Positions 50,396 through 59,100 of a stretch of DNA of 64,000 nucleotides are shown piece after piece. This DNA comes from Mycobacterium sp. UM_CSW. Lineage in GTDB: Bacteria; Actinomycetota; Actinomycetes; Mycobacteriales; Mycobacteriaceae. The notes under the pieces were generated by a model that did not search any database, was not told the DNA's origin, and saw nothing but the letters and a program-made list of their open reading frames with translations. Both the position numbers and the translations under genes were made by a program. The stretch is taken from the NCBI RefSeq assembly GCF_000455205.1, contig NZ_AUWQ01000069.1:1-64000 (forward strand), written 5' to 3'. Every line of letters begins with the position of its first letter. Positions within the stretch are counted from its first letter, which is position 1.

Positions 50396-51858
50396 GCCGT
50401 CCTCGCCAGGACGTCGATGTCGTAGTCGTTGATGTCGGGTGTGGCGGCCATTCGCTGTCGGTATTCGCGCGGCGACCACGGCCACAGTTCGGGCACACCG
50501 TCGGCGCCGAGGTACCAACTGTTGCAGCCGGTCGTCCACACCGTGCCAGGCATAGCCCGGCGCATGCTGGCATTGAAGTCGTCGGTCGCGCGACGCGAAG
50601 GGGCGACCGTGTCGAATTCCCCGGTGCGCCAGCGGGTGATCCAGCCGGTGATGTGGTTGGCCTGCGCTTCGGCGATGGCGGTGAGCGAGTAGTTACCGAA
50701 CGGGCTGTGCGGGCCCATCAGCATGAAGAAGTTCGGGAAGCCTGGCATTGCCACAGCCAGATGAGCCCTGGGGCCCTGTGCCCAGAGTTGTTCCAGGGTC
50801 AGCCCGTCGCGACCCACGAGTGACATCGGCCGCATGAACGCGTGTGCGTCGAAGCCGGTGGCCAGCACGATCGCGTCCAGCTCGCGCAATTCGCCGTCAG
50901 CCGTGACGATGCCGCGCCGTTCGACGTGGTCGATGCCGCTATCAACGAGGTGGACGTTGTCGCGCTGCATTGCCGGGTAATAACCCGACGAAATGATCAG
51001 CCGTCGGCACATCGGCTGGAAGTCCGGAGTCAGCCGGCGGCGCAGCTCGGGGTCGCGCACGGTGCGCAGGTTCGCCCGGCACACGCCGTTGATCAACCGG
51101 CGCCGCCAACCCGGCTTGAGTATCGCAGCGGAGACCTGCCCGACCGCAAAATCGTAGCCGTGGTAAGCCATCGCGCTCAGCCTGGGCACGCGGCGGCGGA
51201 CCGGATGCATCCAGCGGAAGTACCGCGGGTTGGGAACCGGCAGAATCCATTGCGGGCTGCGCTGGAACACGTCGAGGCGGGCAGCGGAATCTACTAGGCC
51301 GCAGACGATTTGGACACCGGTCGACCCGGTCCCGACGACGGCAACCCGCTTTCCGGTCATGTCGACGGAGTGGTCCCATCGCGCGGAATGCATGACGGGC
51401 CCGTCGAAATCGGCCAGGCCCTTGATCGCGGGAGTGTGTAGCTCGCGCAGGAGGCCGGTGGCCGCGATCAGGAAGTCGTGCGACGCCTGCTCCCCCGTAC
51501 CGGTGGTCAGATGCCAACGGCCGTCAGCAAATCGCGCGTCGACGATGTCGGTCCTGAACCGGATGTTGTCGTTCAGATGGTAGCGCTCGGTGAGCGCCCG
51601 GAAGTACTCGTGTATTTCTGGCCCGGTTGGGAACAGCCTCGTCCAACTCGGGTTCATTGCGAAGGTGAACTGGTAGTGCCGTGACGGCACGTCACAGGCC
51701 AAACCGGGATAGGTGTTGTCACGCCAGGTTCCGCCGACGTCGGCGCCCTTCTCGTAGATGGTGACGTCGGTGACACCGGCTTGCCGCAGCAGGATGGCCT
51801 GGCAGATACCGGACATACCCGCACCGATAATGCCCACGGACGGATGCCGTTGTGACAT
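50392..51858 (-). CDS. Flavin-containing / Baeyer-Villiger-type monooxygenase
   Basis: A 488-residue FAD/NADPH monooxygenase. The FAD loop is VGIIGAGMSGICQAILLRQA (residues 7-26), followed by EKGADVGGTWRDNTYPGLAC. The Baeyer-Villiger fingerprint FxGxxxHxxxW appears as FDGPVMHSARWD (near 152), and the NADPH loop is VAVVGTGSTGVQI. Members insert oxygen beside ketones or oxidise heteroatoms. It is headed by ATG 51858 without a strong RBS. Its stop overlaps the start of a truncated SDR gene, so a monooxygenase-dehydrogenase pair used to exist here. Confidence 0.88.
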   Translation of the reverse strand: MSQRHPSVGIIGAGMSGICQAILLRQAGVTDVTIYEKGADVGGTWRDNTYPGLACDVPSRHYQFTFAMNPSWTRLFPTGPEIHEYFRALTERYHLNDNIRFRTDIVDARFADGRWHLTTGTGEQASHDFLIAATGLLRELHTPAIKGLADFDGPVMHSARWDHSVDMTGKRVAVVGTGSTGVQIVCGLVDSAARLDVFQRSPQWILPVPNPRYFRWMHPVRRRVPRLSAMAYHGYDFAVGQVSAAILKPGWRRRLINGVCRANLRTVRDPELRRRLTPDFQPMCRRLIISSGYYPAMQRDNVHLVDSGIDHVERRGIVTADGELRELDAIVLATGFDAHAFMRPMSLVGRDGLTLEQLWAQGPRAHLAVAMPGFPNFFMLMGPHSPFGNYSLTAIAEAQANHITGWITRWRTGEFDTVAPSRRATDDFNASMRRAMPGTVWTTGCNSWYLGADGVPELWPWSPREYRQRMAATPDINDYDIDVLARTA

Positions 51859-52032
51859 CAGCGAACTCCCTTCGATTTGTCGGCACGAATCGCGCGCCGG
51901 GCGTTTGGGATCGCCGCGAGAAGTCGGTCAGCGATGAATAGCAGTGGTCGCAGGTCGAGGATCGGCGACCCATCACCCTGGCGTGGGATTTGTCGCTGGC
52001 TGCCAGCTGTTTGGCTCAGCATGATGGCCGCC

Positions 52033-52446
52033 CTAACACTTCACGTGGTCGTCGACGAGACCCGGCCGGACCGCGCGGCACGGGCTTGCGAAGAAGCATT
52101 GAGATACAGAGGCATTGGGCGCGATGACGTCGAACGCGTGAAAAGCGCCGTCGGCAATCTCCTCATGCACCCGAACGCCGGCCCGGCGGACTCGTTCGCT
52201 GTAGGCACGGCTTTCTTCATAGAACAGATCGCGGCTGCCAACGCCGATCCATGCCGCGGGCAATCCGGAAAGGTCGATACAGCGGGCCCGTGCCGCGGTC
52301 ACCGGATCGGCGCCGGCCAGATACCACTGCCATGCGATCTGATTGTCGCGGCCACCCCATATAACCCGCCGCTTGATCTCGGAAAGCTCACCGGTTCGAT
52401 CGTCGAGCATCGGGTACACCGTCATCTGCATTGCTCCGAGCGTCAA
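52033..52446 (-). pseudogene. C-terminal piece of an alpha/beta hydrolase (HSL/lipase type)
   Basis: 137 codons match only the C-terminal part of Abhydrolase-3 esterases: VYPMLDDRTG, then WIGVGSRDLFYEES (catalytic Asp) and GAFHAFDVI (catalytic His). The HGGG oxyanion and GDSAG nucleophile parts are missing, so it cannot be an active enzyme. The frame now begins at a TTG overlapping the stop of the upstream phosphotransferase gene. It is a deletion remnant, possibly still translated. Confidence 0.7.
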
Positions 52447-53510
52447 ATGAGCTCGAGTGTGCGGAGATCACGAATCGCCGAGCAGCCACGGCGCAGCATC
52501 GTGGCCATCATGTCGTCACCGCGTTCGGTCTGCTTTGCGAACGCGGTGCCGAACGCGCAAATCAGCGGCACCTGAATCATTCCCAACAAGTAGTCATGCC
52601 AGCAGTCCGCCGCGTCGTAGTCATTGACTCCGGTGTCGAGCAAGGCCTGATGGTATAGCGCAACCAAATCTCTTTCCGCCTCGCCCCGAAGCGTGGGTTC
52701 TAGGCTCGTGCCGGTGAAGTACGCCAGGTCGCGTCCGGCCAGTCCGACCCCAAGGGTCTGCCAGTCGACGACGCTGACCCGGTCACCGTCGAAAAGCAGA
52801 TTGTCCAACCGGTAGTCACCGTGCAACAAGGCAAACCGATCTGGCGCGTTCAGCAGCCACGGAGTCACGAGATCCATTGCCAACGAGAGAGTTTCGGCAT
52901 CCTCGGCGTTGAGCCGAGTGCCGAGTTTCTCGATGGTGATGCCTGCGGCCATCTTAGCGGCATCCCCGATGCCGCGGATGGCGTCCTCGCCGACGATCGA
53001 CATCGCCAGTCCGGGGAAGGTCTGCCACCGCTCGTCACACCAGGTCGGCCCGTGCAGGCCAGCCAGGGCACACGCCGCCAGCCGGGCCTCGGTCACGCCG
53101 CAGCCGGCGATCTGATCCCCTTGGACGGCCGGGGCTTGGTCGGCCAGCAGCAGCGCGAAACTGGCTCCCTCTTCAGCGATTTCGACGTGGTAGCACTGCG
53201 GGGCCGGGATCGTCACCAGATTAGCGACAGATTGATAGAACGCGCACTCACTGCGGTAACCCATCGTCACTTGATCGCGCACCGCGTCGTCTCCGGTGGG
53301 CAATTTGAGGACGAAGCTGGTGGGCAGGCCGTCGGGGTTGCTGGCATAGGTGACCGTCAACCGGAAGGTGGCGCCCGCCTGACCGGTGCCTACGGGTGTC
53401 ACGTCGATGCTCTCCACCTCCACGCGGGCGCCGGCGCCGTCGAGGGCGCTCGCCAGCCAGGCAATGGTGACATCGGAGGGATAGCGGGGAATCCTGCTCG
53501 CGGCGCTCAT
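52443..53510 (-). CDS. APH-type phosphotransferase (ecdysteroid-kinase-like)
   Basis: A 355-residue protein-kinase-like phosphotransferase of the aminoglycoside phosphotransferase/ecdysteroid kinase group, frequent in mycobacterial catabolic clusters. Visible parts: ATP-lysine strand TSFVLKLPTG, catalytic loop LLHGDYRLDNLLFDGD (Asp and Asn) and metal-binding VVDWQTLGVG. It probably phosphorylates a small hydroxy compound rather than an antibiotic. ATG 53510 is used; an upstream in-frame extension has no support. Its last bases overlap the truncated hydrolase frame by 4. Confidence 0.83.
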   Translation of the reverse strand: MSAASRIPRYPSDVTIAWLASALDGAGARVEVESIDVTPVGTGQAGATFRLTVTYASNPDGLPTSFVLKLPTGDDAVRDQVTMGYRSECAFYQSVANLVTIPAPQCYHVEIAEEGASFALLLADQAPAVQGDQIAGCGVTEARLAACALAGLHGPTWCDERWQTFPGLAMSIVGEDAIRGIGDAAKMAAGITIEKLGTRLNAEDAETLSLAMDLVTPWLLNAPDRFALLHGDYRLDNLLFDGDRVSVVDWQTLGVGLAGRDLAYFTGTSLEPTLRGEAERDLVALYHQALLDTGVNDYDAADCWHDYLLGMIQVPLICAFGTAFAKQTERGDDMMATMLRRGCSAIRDLRTLELI

Positions 53511-54058
53511 AGTGTCAGTTGCCTTCTTTCGGAGTGTTTCTCGGTCGACGAACCGCACAGCCATCCAGTTGAGCAGGCGGATGCCAGACGCGCGAAGCGC
53601 CATGTCGCGCGGGCCTGACCGGTGCGATAAGGATAGTCTTGTGCGTTCGACGGTCTCGGCGTATCGGCCGCCGGCCGATCAGGGCTATCGAAAGTTTCAT
53701 TCCACTGGCAAAGGTGATTGTGTTGGCGGCCGTTGAATTCACCGAGCCCACCAGCTGCTGAGAGCCACCACCTGGAACCGGAATTGTCCGAAATCGCTGC
53801 CTTCGGTGATCGATTCGCCGACATCAATTCATCCATCACCCACACCAAGATCCGATTTCGCAATTGACTGACTCACGGCCGCCAATGCGGCGGCCACCGG
53901 CGCTGAAGTCGACGCGGCTAGGGCCGAAGCGCAACACCGCATCGCCTGAACCTTGACCCTCGCCAGTGCGTGGGCTGCGTGAGTCAAGCCAGCTCTCAGT
54001 TCTGGCCTCAGCGGCGGACCTCGTCGTCTTCTGCAATCTCGCGGAATGCATTCTGTAA
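53511..54058. other. 550-base stretch without a supportable gene
   Basis: Frames on both strands are short or run antisense to neighbours, with no RBS or family traits. It may contain the phosphotransferase promoter and decayed DNA. Confidence 0.45.
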
Positions 54059-55105
54059 TCAGCTGACAGTCGCGCGGTATGTCCTGACGATCGGCTCCAA
54101 TTCGTCGGGGGTGGAGCCGTGCATGATGACGGCATCGGCGCCGTACTCGAACTCCTTGCGTATGCGGTCGACGCACTGCTGCGCCGATCCCGTCGCCGAG
54201 TGCTGCAGCCATTCGTCGGGAAGCAAAGTGGCGATATGCTCGATCTGCTCGGCCGTGGCCTTGTGGTCGATCCCGCCCGGAACCGACTGCACCACCGGAT
54301 CCTCCCGAAAGCGTTGCAGCACTGACAGATCCCAGCCATTCGTGTTGACCAACAGCTCGCCGTACCCCTGCAGGTACGAGGCCAGCCGCGCGACGGTCTT
54401 CTTCAGCCTCAGCTCCTCGGGCAAATGGTCGCCCACCGTGGCGAAGCAGGACCACACCTTGACCTCATCGGGATTGCGGCCCGCCTGCTCGGCGGCATCC
54501 TTCACGGTTTTCACGGCCCGCTGCAACGTCTCTGGCGTGAAGTAGGTGTGCAGGATCACGTCGTCGAACTCACGGCCGCCGAGTGCCAGCGTCTGCGGGC
54601 CGAAGGCCACGATCGCCAACCGGATGTCCTCTTTGAAGTCGGGGTCGAGGAACAGCAACTGGTACTTGCCGATTGGTCCATCGTGGTTGAAGATCAGCTC
54701 GCCGTGCCACAGCCTGCGCATGACCTGTGCGAAGTCCTCCATCTGCGCGGTCGTCACCGGAGGTACTCCCAACGCGCCGTATATCACCGCCAAGCCACGT
54801 CCGAGGCCCAAGGTGAAGCGACCCTTCGACAGGCGGTGCATCGTGGTCGCCCACGAGCCGGTGATGAGCGGATGCCGGGTGTTGTGGTTCGTTGCAGCGG
54901 TCGCGATTTGCATCCGGGTGGTCACGGCCAGCGCCGCACCGGTGAGCGAGGACGCTTCCTTGACGTTCCACCGCTCGGAGATGAACCCGGTGCCGAAGCC
55001 CAGTTCCTCGCCGCGGCGCGCTTCGTCCATCAGCGTGGCGGGACCTTCACCGCCCGCTCCAGCAAGCAAGTAGCAGCCCAGTTCGTCCAGAACACGCTCA
55101 GTCAC
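54059..55105 (-). CDS. LLM-class F420-dependent oxidoreductase
   Basis: A 348-residue luciferase-like TIM-barrel enzyme, the TIGR03857-type group of actinobacteria, expected to use coenzyme F420. Seen: CYLLAGAGGEGPATLMDEAR, LGFGTGFISERWNVKEASSL, TAATNHNTRHPLITGSWATT and GRFTLGLGRGLAVIYGALG. Substrate unknown. GTG 55105 overlaps the stop of the SnoaL-like gene (GTGA), so both are co-translated. The frame is open further upstream, in the same phase as the middle part of the SnoaL gene, which is a frameshift effect and not a longer protein. Confidence 0.85.
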   Translation of the reverse strand: MTERVLDELGCYLLAGAGGEGPATLMDEARRGEELGFGTGFISERWNVKEASSLTGAALAVTTRMQIATAATNHNTRHPLITGSWATTMHRLSKGRFTLGLGRGLAVIYGALGVPPVTTAQMEDFAQVMRRLWHGELIFNHDGPIGKYQLLFLDPDFKEDIRLAIVAFGPQTLALGGREFDDVILHTYFTPETLQRAVKTVKDAAEQAGRNPDEVKVWSCFATVGDHLPEELRLKKTVARLASYLQGYGELLVNTNGWDLSVLQRFREDPVVQSVPGGIDHKATAEQIEHIATLLPDEWLQHSATGSAQQCVDRIRKEFEYGADAVIMHGSTPDELEPIVRTYRATVS

Positions 55106-55476
55106 ACCCAAACTCCTTGCTTGTAGCCCACAATTCCAGACGTCGACGATGCGCCCGTCGACCATGCGGAAGATCTCCATGCTGGCAACGGTGGTCTCCG
55201 TGCCATCTTCAACTTCATCGGCGACTGATACGCGATCGCGACGTATTCACCGTCGTCACCGGCGACCACGAGGTTTAGGTCGAAGCGAATGGTTTCGAAC
55301 AACGCACAGTGATCGATGATGCGGGCCACCGCCTGCTCGCGGCTCAGCACGGTAGCCTCACCCACGTCGTGGCGAATCACGTTCTCGCCAATAAGCTCCT
55401 CGGCAAGTGCAAAGTCGCGCTCATTCCACACCACGAGGTTGTACTGCTCGACCACTTCGCGCGCAGTTCGGGTCAT
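55102..55476 (-). CDS. SnoaL/NTF2-like protein with compensating frameshifts
   Basis: A 124-codon gene starting at ATG 55476 after GGAGGTG: REVVEQYNLVVWNERDFALA and DGEYVAIAYQSP are a normal SnoaL-like polyketide-cyclase fold. From about 55240 to 55130 the true family sequence (DGTETTVASMEIFRMVDGR, then IVDVWNCG) is in another frame, while the annotated frame gives an unlikely Arg/Pro/Trp-rich stretch; it returns to phase for YKQGVWV and stop. The two shifts cancel. If real, about 35 residues are scrambled and the protein is probably inactive; otherwise the sequence has two indel errors. Confidence 0.7.
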   Translation of the reverse strand: MTRTAREVVEQYNLVVWNERDFALAEELIGENVIRHDVGEATVLSREQAVARIIDHCALFETIRFDLNLVVAGDDGEYVAIAYQSPMKLKMARRPPLPAWRSSAWSTGASSTSGIVGYKQGVWV

Positions 55477-55841
55477 GCAAACACCTCCAGTGCGCCGACC
55501 TCGTCGATGGCCGCCACGGCGCGGTCCACCAACCTCAGACAGAGTTGCCGGGAGCGCTCCGGCACCGCGTCCCACGTAGGTGGCGCCATGACCGGCAGCA
55601 GCGCAAGGTAGGCCGCTGCCGCCCGATACTGACGCCATGCCTCGTCGAAGCCGTATTCGACACCGTGGTCGGAAAGATGGTCGAGGTACTCGCGGAGCAG
55701 TTCGGCATCACCGCCCGCGCGGTCCTGCGCCCGCAGCCAGCAGTGCATTGCGGCCTTGGCAAGGTCCATGCTGGACTCGACCACGACTCCGTCCTGCCCA
55801 GCCAGCGGGCTGACGGCGATGCCCGGGCCCATCACCCGCAT
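55473..55841 (-). pseudogene. C-terminal piece of an APH-type phosphotransferase
   Basis: 122 codons matching only the C-terminal helical part of APH/ecdysteroid-kinase-like proteins (LLREYLDHLSDHGVEYGFDE and AWRQYRAAAAYLALLP). The ATP-binding lobe and the HGD.H/DW motifs are absent. The stop overlaps the SnoaL start (ATGA), showing it was once the first complete gene of this operon. Alternatively it is a small helical protein; confidence is modest. Confidence 0.5.
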
Positions 55842-55886
55842 CCCATCACCCCGACCAGCCGCGCGGCGCGGTCGATGACCCCGACG

Positions 55887-57002
55887 CTACCCAATGCGAA
55901 GGACGCCTCGGATGTTGCGCCCAGCCAACAGGTCGTCGTATCCCTCGTTGACCTGCTCGAGCGGGTAGGTGCGGGAGATCAGCTCATCGAGCTTGAGCTG
56001 GCCGCTCCGGTACAAGTCCATGAGCAGTGAGAGGTCGCTGAGCGGCTGGCACGAGCCGAATAGGGCGCCTTGGATCGTCTTCTCGAAAGCGGTCATCGGA
56101 TTGCCGAACGTCGAAATCTGGCGGTCGTCGTGCCGACCGGCGGCCGTGACGACGACGCGGCCACGCTTGCCAACGATGCTCAGCGCCTGTTCGACGGTGT
56201 CGCCCGTCAGTACGCCGGTGGTGATGATGGCGCGTTCGGCGAGCCGGCCCCACGTCGCCGCGGTCACCATCTCGAGGGCTTCCTCGTGCGTGCCGAACGT
56301 GTGTGTCGCACCGAAGACCCGCGCGCTCTCGTGCCGTAGCGGATTGGGGTCGACGACGACTATGCGTAGCGCCCCTGCCAGAGCCGCGCCCTGGACAGCG
56401 TTCGAGCCAACGCCACCGGCACCGTAGATGACGACCGTGTCGCCTGGCTGGGTCCCTCCGGCGCGCACCGCGCTCCCCCAGCCGGTCGGGACGCCGCAGC
56501 TGAGCAGCGCACCAGCCTCGAACCCGATGTCGTCGGGCAGGATCTGCACAGAGTATTCGGAGACGACCATGTGCTCGGCGAAGGTGCCGAGCGCGCAGAA
56601 GCCGCCGAGCTCCAGGTCGCCGATTCGCATCCTGTAGGTGCCGTCGAGCATCAGACCCGAACCGGCGTTCAGCCCCTTGTCGCACATGTTCTGCTTGCCG
56701 GTGGAGCAGGCCCGGCACTGACCGCAAGCCGGGATGAACGTCGCCAAGACCCGGTCGCCGGCCTTGAACCGCTCCACGCCCGGGCCGACCCGCTCAACGA
56801 CGCCGGTGCCCTCATGGCCGCCGATGATCGGGTAGCCCATCGGAGTGTCGCCGGTCCGCAGGTGATCGTCGGAGTGGCACAAGCCGGCCGCCTCGAGCTT
56901 CACCACTAACTCGTGGGCGCGCGGATCGTCGTACGTGACGTCGACGATCTCCCAGGGCTTGCCCGCTTCGAACATGACCGCCGCTCGAGTTTGGTTCCTC
57001 AC
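55887..57002 (-). CDS. adhD: NDMA-dependent zinc alcohol dehydrogenase (AdhD-like)
   Basis: A 371-residue MDR zinc enzyme, close to the mycobacterial AdhD/NDMA-dependent group that holds its nicotinamide tightly. Catalytic zinc ligands: Cys in AGLCHSDDH and His-Glu in IGGHEGTGVVE; structural zinc Cys in ACGQCRACSTGKQNMC. The cofactor loop is IYGAGGVGSNAVQGA and the acidic selector is in IVVVDPN. It oxidises alcohols to aldehydes, and the aldehyde dehydrogenase 34 bases upstream on the same strand would take the product. GTG 57002 follows GAGGAAAAAG. Confidence 0.88.
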   Translation of the reverse strand: MRNQTRAAVMFEAGKPWEIVDVTYDDPRAHELVVKLEAAGLCHSDDHLRTGDTPMGYPIIGGHEGTGVVERVGPGVERFKAGDRVLATFIPACGQCRACSTGKQNMCDKGLNAGSGLMLDGTYRMRIGDLELGGFCALGTFAEHMVVSEYSVQILPDDIGFEAGALLSCGVPTGWGSAVRAGGTQPGDTVVIYGAGGVGSNAVQGAALAGALRIVVVDPNPLRHESARVFGATHTFGTHEEALEMVTAATWGRLAERAIITTGVLTGDTVEQALSIVGKRGRVVVTAAGRHDDRQISTFGNPMTAFEKTIQGALFGSCQPLSDLSLLMDLYRSGQLKLDELISRTYPLEQVNEGYDDLLAGRNIRGVLRIG

Positions 57003-57036
57003 CTTTTTCCTCTTCGAGGTGTGGTATTTCGCCGGT

Positions 57037-58527
57037 TCAGCCGCGCCACTCGCTTGGCGCCTCATCGAGAATCACGGTCTTCACCTCGAGATAGGGGCGC
57101 AGGCCCTCGATCCCGCCCTCGCGGCCAACGCCGGACTGCTTGTAGCCACCGAATGCGATGCCGAAGTCGCTGCGGAACGCGTTGTGCCCCACCGTCCCGC
57201 TGCGAAGCGAGCCGGCAACGGCTCGCGCCCGGTCGATGTCGGGGGTGAAGACCGAAGCATTGAGCCCGTAGATGGTGTCGTTCGCCAGACGCACAGCATC
57301 TCGCTCGTCCTCGGCCCGAATCACGCTGAGCACCGGGCCGAAGATCTCCTCCTGCGCAATGGTCGAGCGGTTGTCGACGTCGGCGAAGACGGTCGGCTCG
57401 AAGAACCAGCCGCGGTCGAGACCCGCCGGGCGTCCACCACCGGTCACGAGGCGCGCGCCTTCGGCGACACCCTTCTCGACGTAGCCCTGGACCCGCTCGA
57501 GCTGGCGACGCATGGCCAGGGGACCCATCTCGACCTGCTCGTCGAACGGGTCCCCGACACGCTTGGCGGAGAACGCAGCGGCGAGTGCGTCGACGAGCGG
57601 GTCGTGCCGGTCCTTCGTCACGATGATCCGGGTGAGGGAGGCGCAGACCTGACCGGTCATGACGCATTCATCGGATGCGAGCTGGCGAGCGGCGATGTCG
57701 AGGTCCATGTCGTCGAGGATCACGGCGGCCGACTTCCCGCCGAGTTCGAGGGTGTAACGCGCGATGCGGCCGCCGCACAGTGTCGCGATACGGCGGCCGG
57801 CCGCTGTCGAGCCGGTGAACGAGATCTTGTCGACATCGGGCGAGGTGACCAGCCTCTCCGAGGCCTCTCGGTCCGCGGTCACGACATTCAGCACACCGGG
57901 TGGAAGCCCGACCTCTTGGGCGATCTCGGCCAGGACGTAGGCTTCTCCAGGAGCTTCCGGCGAGGCCTTGAGCACGACGGTGCACCCGGCGAGCAGCGCC
58001 GGCGCTGCCTTGTACGCGGCGAGCAGCATCGGAGCGTTCCAGGGGATGATCGCGCCGACCACGCCCACCGGCTCACGTACCAGCAAACTGAACGTTCCCG
58101 GCGTGCTCGAGGTCGCCGACTCCTCGAACTCGAAGGTTTCGGCGAGCGAGGCGTAGTACTCGAATGTTTGCGCGGCGCCGGCCCCGATGACCTTCGCCGC
58201 ACTGTGCAGAACTCCCGACTGGCGCGGCCAGATCTGGGCTAGGTCGGCGGAGCGTTCCCTCAGCCCCTCGGCGATCGCGCGGAGGTACTCGGCGCGCTCC
58301 GTCGGCTTCATTCGCGGCCACGGGCCCTCGTCGAACGCAGTGCGCGCCGCCGCGATCGCCCGCTGCACGTCGTCCACCTGCGCCTCCGCCACACGAAAGA
58401 ACACCTCCTCGGTCGCGGGGTCGACGACGTCGATCCGATCGCGCGTCGACGGCTTTACCCACTCACCGCCGATGAAGAAGTGGTCCGGTGAGGTGATCGG
58501 TGCTTCCAGGCTTCGTGTCGCGGTCAT
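57037..58527 (-). CDS. Aldehyde dehydrogenase
   Basis: A 496-residue NAD(P)-dependent aldehyde dehydrogenase. Landmarks: entry IIPWNAPMLLAAYKAAPALL, cofactor loop FTGSTAAGRRI, catalytic Glu in TLELGGKSAAVI, nucleophile Cys in MTGQVCASLTR and the late EEIFGPVLSVIRA. It turns an aldehyde into the acid and stands just before adhD on the same strand, so alcohol to acid oxidation is a natural reading. The 218 bases beyond its start contain no gene and probably hold the promoter. Confidence 0.88.
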   Translation of the reverse strand: MTATRSLEAPITSPDHFFIGGEWVKPSTRDRIDVVDPATEEVFFRVAEAQVDDVQRAIAAARTAFDEGPWPRMKPTERAEYLRAIAEGLRERSADLAQIWPRQSGVLHSAAKVIGAGAAQTFEYYASLAETFEFEESATSSTPGTFSLLVREPVGVVGAIIPWNAPMLLAAYKAAPALLAGCTVVLKASPEAPGEAYVLAEIAQEVGLPPGVLNVVTADREASERLVTSPDVDKISFTGSTAAGRRIATLCGGRIARYTLELGGKSAAVILDDMDLDIAARQLASDECVMTGQVCASLTRIIVTKDRHDPLVDALAAAFSAKRVGDPFDEQVEMGPLAMRRQLERVQGYVEKGVAEGARLVTGGGRPAGLDRGWFFEPTVFADVDNRSTIAQEEIFGPVLSVIRAEDERDAVRLANDTIYGLNASVFTPDIDRARAVAGSLRSGTVGHNAFRSDFGIAFGGYKQSGVGREGGIEGLRPYLEVKTVILDEAPSEWRG

Positions 58528-58746
58528 CCATAGTCCTATCCGGTCGGTTATTTGGCCTTGCCATAAAGTGCTCCAGCCCGAACACCGCCGACAAGCTCAT
58601 CGCAGTTCAAACCCTCATATTTGAGAGCTCATCAACGGATAACCCAGGCCCATCGTCCTCAACTGAAATAGCCAGAACTCTCCCTGACCCGACGCGTTCG
58701 ACTCTCGCGGACACTGAAATCACGGACGTCGGACGGGCTGTGCCGC
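58528..58746. other. Upstream region of aldehyde dehydrogenase; no gene seen
   Basis: 219 bases between the ALDH start and the Rieske ferredoxin stop. No convincing frame was seen. Likely promoter DNA for the ALDH-adhD unit. Confidence 0.4.
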
Positions 58747-59100
58747 TCAGCGGTCGAGGACGATCATGTCGTCCTCGACCGTGACCTTGTAGCTGCGTAC
58801 GCGCGTCCGCGGGTCAGCTGAACATTCGCCCGTCTCGGGGCTGAACTCGAAGCCGTGCCAAGGGCAGATCGCCACGTACTCACGGTCGTCGAGCCTTGGG
58901 CAGCCGACCGCGTCGGCGACGATCTTCTGCTTGAAAAACCCGTCGGACAACTTCGCACCCATGTGCGGGCAGCGATTCCGCAGCGCGTGAAGATCTCCCG
59001 CTCGTGTCCGCATGATGACGAAGCTCGTCGGCCCCACCGTCACCTCCCGCATACCGCCGGGCTCGAGTTCCGACTCGGGAAAAAGCTGATGCTTGCTCAT
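58747..59100 (-). CDS. Rieske [2Fe-2S] ferredoxin
   Basis: A 117-residue Rieske-type ferredoxin. Cluster ligands are C-x-H in RCPHMGAKLSDG and C-x2-H in AICPWHGFEFSP. The spacer between them is longer than the usual 16-17 residues because of KQKIVADAVGCPRLDD. It carries electrons to an oxygenase. Its start overlaps the amidohydrolase stop by 4 (ATGA), so they are made together. No oxygenase alpha subunit is adjacent; the nearest is at 41905. Confidence 0.88.
   Translation of the reverse strand: MSKHQLFPESELEPGGMREVTVGPTSFVIMRTRAGDLHALRNRCPHMGAKLSDGFFKQKIVADAVGCPRLDDREYVAICPWHGFEFSPETGECSADPRTRVRSYKVTVEDDMIVLDR

Noticed and set aside
54059-55180. LLM oxidoreductase starting at 55180
   Set aside because: The extra 25 codons are the shifted part of the SnoaL gene; GTG 55105 has the operon-type overlap.
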